Positions 60,593-64,000 of a stretch of DNA of 64,000 nucleotides are shown here, in pieces (position 1 is the stretch's first letter; the number at the start of each line of letters is the position of its first letter). The stretch is from NCBI GenBank assembly GCA_013076295.1, contig RQOL01000466.1, positions 3,639,080-3,703,079 of the forward strand, written 5' to 3'. The translations under genes and the position numbers were made by a program. The stretch is from Sanderia malayensis (Eukaryota > Cnidaria > Scyphozoa > Semaeostomeae > Pelagiidae). Under the pieces are notes generated by a model that was given only the letters and a program-made list of their open reading frames with translations, searched no databases and had not been told where the DNA came from.

Positions 60593-61454
60593 CTTTAGCA
60601 GCGTGAAATAGATAAATTATATTCAGCAAGCACTTTAAGGTTGACAAATGGCTTCTGTAAAGTTGTTTACATTGGCCTAAGTAAACTTGGCCAACAAGTG
60701 GTTACTATGCAACTTCCCGTTCAGTCAGTTGGCAGCAAGTTGAACTCGTTGAAGTCAGTTATTAAAAGAGAACTTTATTGCGACAAAATGTTCTGCTGAA
60801 TTTTAACTTTACGAAGCAAAATCCACATCCCTCGATACTGCACGAATTGGAGCTTTCTTCTGCAATAAAGCAGATTATATACTTGTCAAAAGCTAAACAA
60901 ATTTACTCCGGCAACGGATAATATTAGAAAAAGCAGCAACCATGAAGAAAAACAAATCAAAAAAACTTCAACGCCTACAAACAGAAAACACCAGCACCAG
61001 CCAATCCTGTAGCTTCAGCATTGTCTGATGATCATAGCAACAAACTAATAAATACCATCTGTTGCTAATTGTAGATAAAAACAACTTTGGTTTCCATTGA
61101 CAGTAAAAGTTCAAAGGCTCTGTGGCTATACAATTACCCATGAATGCTGAAAAATTGTATTTAATTAAAGTGTACCTACAAGTTAAGCCGATTTAACTTC
61201 GCTTAACCCAAAAATGTTTACTTTATGTATCTATCAGCCGCCATTTAACTCGGGTTGCAAAAGCAAATTTCAAAATTGCTCAAAACATACCAAATAAGTT
61301 GTTTTAAAACTTACAAGGTTCCCGGACTTACTGTAAGAAGTCAATAACTTTACGTAAAGCTAAAAAATGAAATCCATCATGCCTATGAAATTCAAAGAAA
61401 TTTGGCTCACAAAATGTCGAAAGCTACTGAAGACAATTATCTTCGGATCCAATG

Positions 61455-61848
61455 GACGGCCATCGCTACGTAGGGGGTGCGGGGGGTGCGGCACCCCCCT
61501 GGCCAAATCTCAGTCGGCAAATCGAATAAAAGATTAAGTCAGTCGGCAAAAAAGATGCTCCAAGAGCAGTTATGTTAAGTTTTACTCAGCAGAAAGCAAT
61601 CGGCAAATCGTGAAATTCCCAGTGAATTCAATTTGATCTGAAGCAAATTACACAATACGACGGAGAATTTAGAGTAAGATTAAGATTAAGATTGCATTTT
61701 GCAGCAGTCTGGAAGCATCAAAATTGAAAAATTTCGTTACCCTTCAGCATGCCACACTAGCCATGCCCAGAAAATCACGCCCACCAATCGGCAAATCGAG
61801 AGCTTGCACCCCCTAGCTTGATGTCTCTAGCGACGGCCCTGCATGGTC
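61455..61848. mobile_element. Foldback element inserted in a tandem repeat
   Basis: Left end ACGGCCATCGCTACGTAGGG and right end, reversed, AGGGCCGTCGCTAGAGACAT. Inner TAGGGGGTGC and CGGCAAATCG blocks also pair. It interrupts a 195-bp repeat unit: GGATCCAATG lies before it and TCCAAAAAATTTG after it, as in intact units further on. I could not define a clean target duplication. Confidence 0.55.
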
Positions 61849-61849
61849 C

Positions 61850-62370
61850 AAAAAATTTGAAAATTGTTTTAAAATGGGCTCTGACCTCTCTGGAACGCAA
61901 CTAGGTACGAATTTCATAAAAACATATTCATTGGTAAAAGTAGGGTTCAAAAGCAGACACTATGTCCTTTAATTCCATGACGTATTTGCTATAATCTTGT
62001 TATAAATGTCACATAAAGGAAATTATCTCTGGATCCAATGATCCAAAAATTTGCAAATTGTTTTAAAATGGGCCCTGAGACCTCTCTGGAACGCAATTAG
62101 GTACGAATTTCATGAAAACATATTCATTGGTAAAAGTAGGGTTCAAAAGCAGACACTATGTCCTTTAATTCCATGACGTGTTTGCTATAATCTTGTTATA
62201 AATTTCATATAAAGGAAATTATCTCTGGATCCAATGATCCAAAAAATTTGAATTTTTTTTAAAATGGGCTCTGACCTATCTGGAACTGAATTAGTTACGA
62301 ATTTCATAAAAAATTATTCATTGGTAATAGTAGGGCACAAAAGCAAACTCAATGTCACCTCAATGCATGG
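61850..62370. repeat. Tandem repeat of about 195 bp, nearly three units
   Basis: The block AAAATGGGCTCTGACC (or GGCCCTGAGACC) recurs near 61871, 62065 and 62261. Other shared blocks are GGTACGAATTTCATAAAAAC, AGCAGACACTATGTCC and AATTATCTCTGGATCCAATG. The last unit is more diverged. Confidence 0.85.
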
Positions 62371-62919
62371 TACCAGTGTACAAATATACTGGTGTCCATG
62401 TATTGAAAGTTATACATTAAACCGTACAAGCTTATTGCCAAGTTGCACAAACAACGTTAATTGGATTTTGATTCCTGTATTGTAAGGAACAAACGCCCCA
62501 AGGCGTCTATTTTGGCCAATTTATAAAGGCATTAGAGGTCGATACCAAGCACAAAAGATCCCTGTCCTTTAGGTGCCTTAATATGCGGCCCAGCGAACAT
62601 GTTTTCTTTGCCATCTAACATTGAAGGGGCCCCAAACAACGGCTGCTTTCGTTAAGCTGACGAAAAAGAAATTTGCTGATCAGCTCTCTATTTCATATGC
62701 TGTCAATCAAAATACAATAATAATATCCACCTGACAGTATACATATGGTAATATGCCTGCATATAAGTAGACCTTGCAGTGAACTCAAAGCACTATGACA
62801 ATCGTCATTTGCAACAACACGTTCTATAATCTGTACCTCTGCTGTTAAATACATAATCTGATTGGGCTGACTTCGGGTCAATTATTACAAACCCCGTTCG
62901 CTCGAAAAAAAGCTTCAAG

Positions 62920-63992
62920 ATGAAGAAATCATGCAACCTCGGGTGTAAAGCAATTTCGGCGAATTTTGCAGCAAGCATTTTATGCTATGTGGTATTGACT
63001 TCTGTCATACCAGCTGCAATTGCTGAAAGTGACAGCATCTATCGTTCAAGTTGCAGAAGAGATGCCTTGTTCAAGTTAACAGATAGAGATAAAAAGCTAT
63101 CAGGAGAAGCAAGCAATTTGATTGAATCAAGCCATGTTCAAAGTCTATCAGTTTGTGCGAAGCTTTGCATTCAGCCTCTAAAGCAGTGTAGATCAATAAA
63201 CTACAAAAGCGAGCCAACATCAAAAACAACTGATGCAAACTGCCAACTTCTCAACATTGATAAGAATAACTCAACAGCAGTACTTGAGCATACCGCTGGA
63301 TGGAAGCATTACGAACCAGTTGTACAGGTGAGCAAATTGTGCCTCGTCGCACTCCTATTATCAACTAAATTTGATTGGCTTCATGTATTTGCGCAAGAGT
63401 TGAATGTGTCTAAAATACTGAATGCTCTTAGCGACTCTAAACACTTAAAGTGAGTCAAATAATACAAAAACACTGGTTTCAAGATTATTAACAGCTCTTT
63501 ACCATGAATCATACCAGCTTATTGACAAATTACATAAACAACACTAATTGCAATTTAAATCTCGTAAAGCATGGAACAATCGCCCTCGAGTGCTTATTAA
63601 TTTATTTTAACAGGCACAAGGGCCCAGATGCCGATTAGCAAACTGTAACCCTGGATACGAATGTGCTGAAAGTTGTGACACAGTTGCAGGATACGTGTGC
63701 AATGGTTTGTATTTGGTAGTTACAATTTCTTACACAAAGATGCTTAAAACCACATCTCGCAGTTAGAGCTCCAAGTTCAATATAGTGCATCATTAGTGCA
63801 TCAGTACTTCGACCCGATTGGTTAAAATACATAATTGAAGTGACGACAATGCATTGTTCTAAGATTATTTTGTAATAGATATCAACGAATGTTCAAGCAA
63901 TCCTTGTCAGAATGGTGGAACGTGCACAGATAGAGTGAATAGTTACACATGTACATGTGCACCAGGTTACACTGGAACACACTGCCAAACAG
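62920..63992 (+). CDS. Secreted PAN/apple and EGF domain protein, 5' part (continues past window)
   Basis: Three exons: 62920-63327, 63614-63704 and 63879-63992, with compatible phases and a donor (G|GTAAAA) at the window end. Residues 1 to about 37 form a signal peptide with [16 protein letters not shown]. Residues about 45-135 resemble a PAN/apple domain ([20 protein letters not shown], then CQLLN and WKHYEP). The second exon is a Cys-rich linker ([17 protein letters not shown]). The third is a calcium-binding EGF repeat opening [16 protein letters not shown]. An extracellular matrix, adhesion or mucus protein is likely; such PAN-EGF combinations are common in cnidarians. The start ATG is chosen because it opens directly onto the signal peptide. 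Confidence 0.85.
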
Positions 63993-64000
63993 GTAAAATA

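Larger units (their letters stand above)
60593..62919. other. Intergenic region between KIF28 and the PAN/EGF gene (divergent)
   Basis: Promoters of both flanking genes should lie at its two ends. The middle is repeats: a foldback insertion at 61455-61848 and a 195-bp tandem array at 61850-62370. Nothing coding is supported. Confidence 0.6.

Overview
This is a 64 kb stretch of animal nuclear DNA: AT-rich, with intron-dense genes (GT-AG introns, exons mostly 40-250 nt) and many small inverted-repeat transposon relics. Gene content (CFAP221, C2orf69, MFSD12, SGTA, Lifeguard/TMBIM, KIF28-type kinesin, a PAN-plus-EGF secreted protein, and a secreted DOPA-4,5-dioxygenase-like pair) and TTAGGG-type telomeric hexamers fit an early-branching invertebrate. 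A cnidarian is my best guess, from gene content only. No tRNA, rRNA, CRISPR array or prokaryotic operon was seen.

Layout. 71-1607 (+): last four coding exons of a membrane adenylate cyclase. 1608-5538: non-coding, with a 100-bp tandem array and a decayed inverted copy of a neighbouring exon. 5539-7980 (-): coding-looking exons I cannot name. 8384-15709 (-): CFAP221, 23 exons. 15922-18979 (-): C2orf69 homologue with an apparent one-base frameshift and a Harbinger-type transposon in intron 1. 20261-22781 (+): two tandem secreted DOPA-dioxygenase-like genes, the first C-terminally truncated. 24061-29307 (-): MFSD12. 29308-31839: non-coding. 31840-34860 (-): SGTA. 35477-45015 (-): a 14-exon gene joining coiled coil, FHA-like domain, ankyrin repeats and RING finger, with a telomeric-repeat satellite in one intron. 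46674-49730 (-): Lifeguard/TMBIM. 51595-60592 (-): KIF28-type kinesin-3, 28 exons. 60593-62919: tandem repeats and an inserted foldback element. 62920 to the window end (+): 5' part of a secreted PAN/EGF protein.

How the genes relate. Most genes are unrelated housekeeping or sensory functions. Two (CFAP221 of the ciliary central apparatus and the KIF28/KLP-6 type kinesin) are ciliary by family. SGTA (tail-anchored protein triage), Lifeguard (ER/Golgi calcium and survival) and MFSD12 (lysosomal cysteine import) act on membranes. The most unusual items are the dioxygenase pair and the FHA-ankyrin-RING protein. Exon boundaries were worked out by hand from splice motifs and reading-frame phase; expect errors of one or two bases in places.
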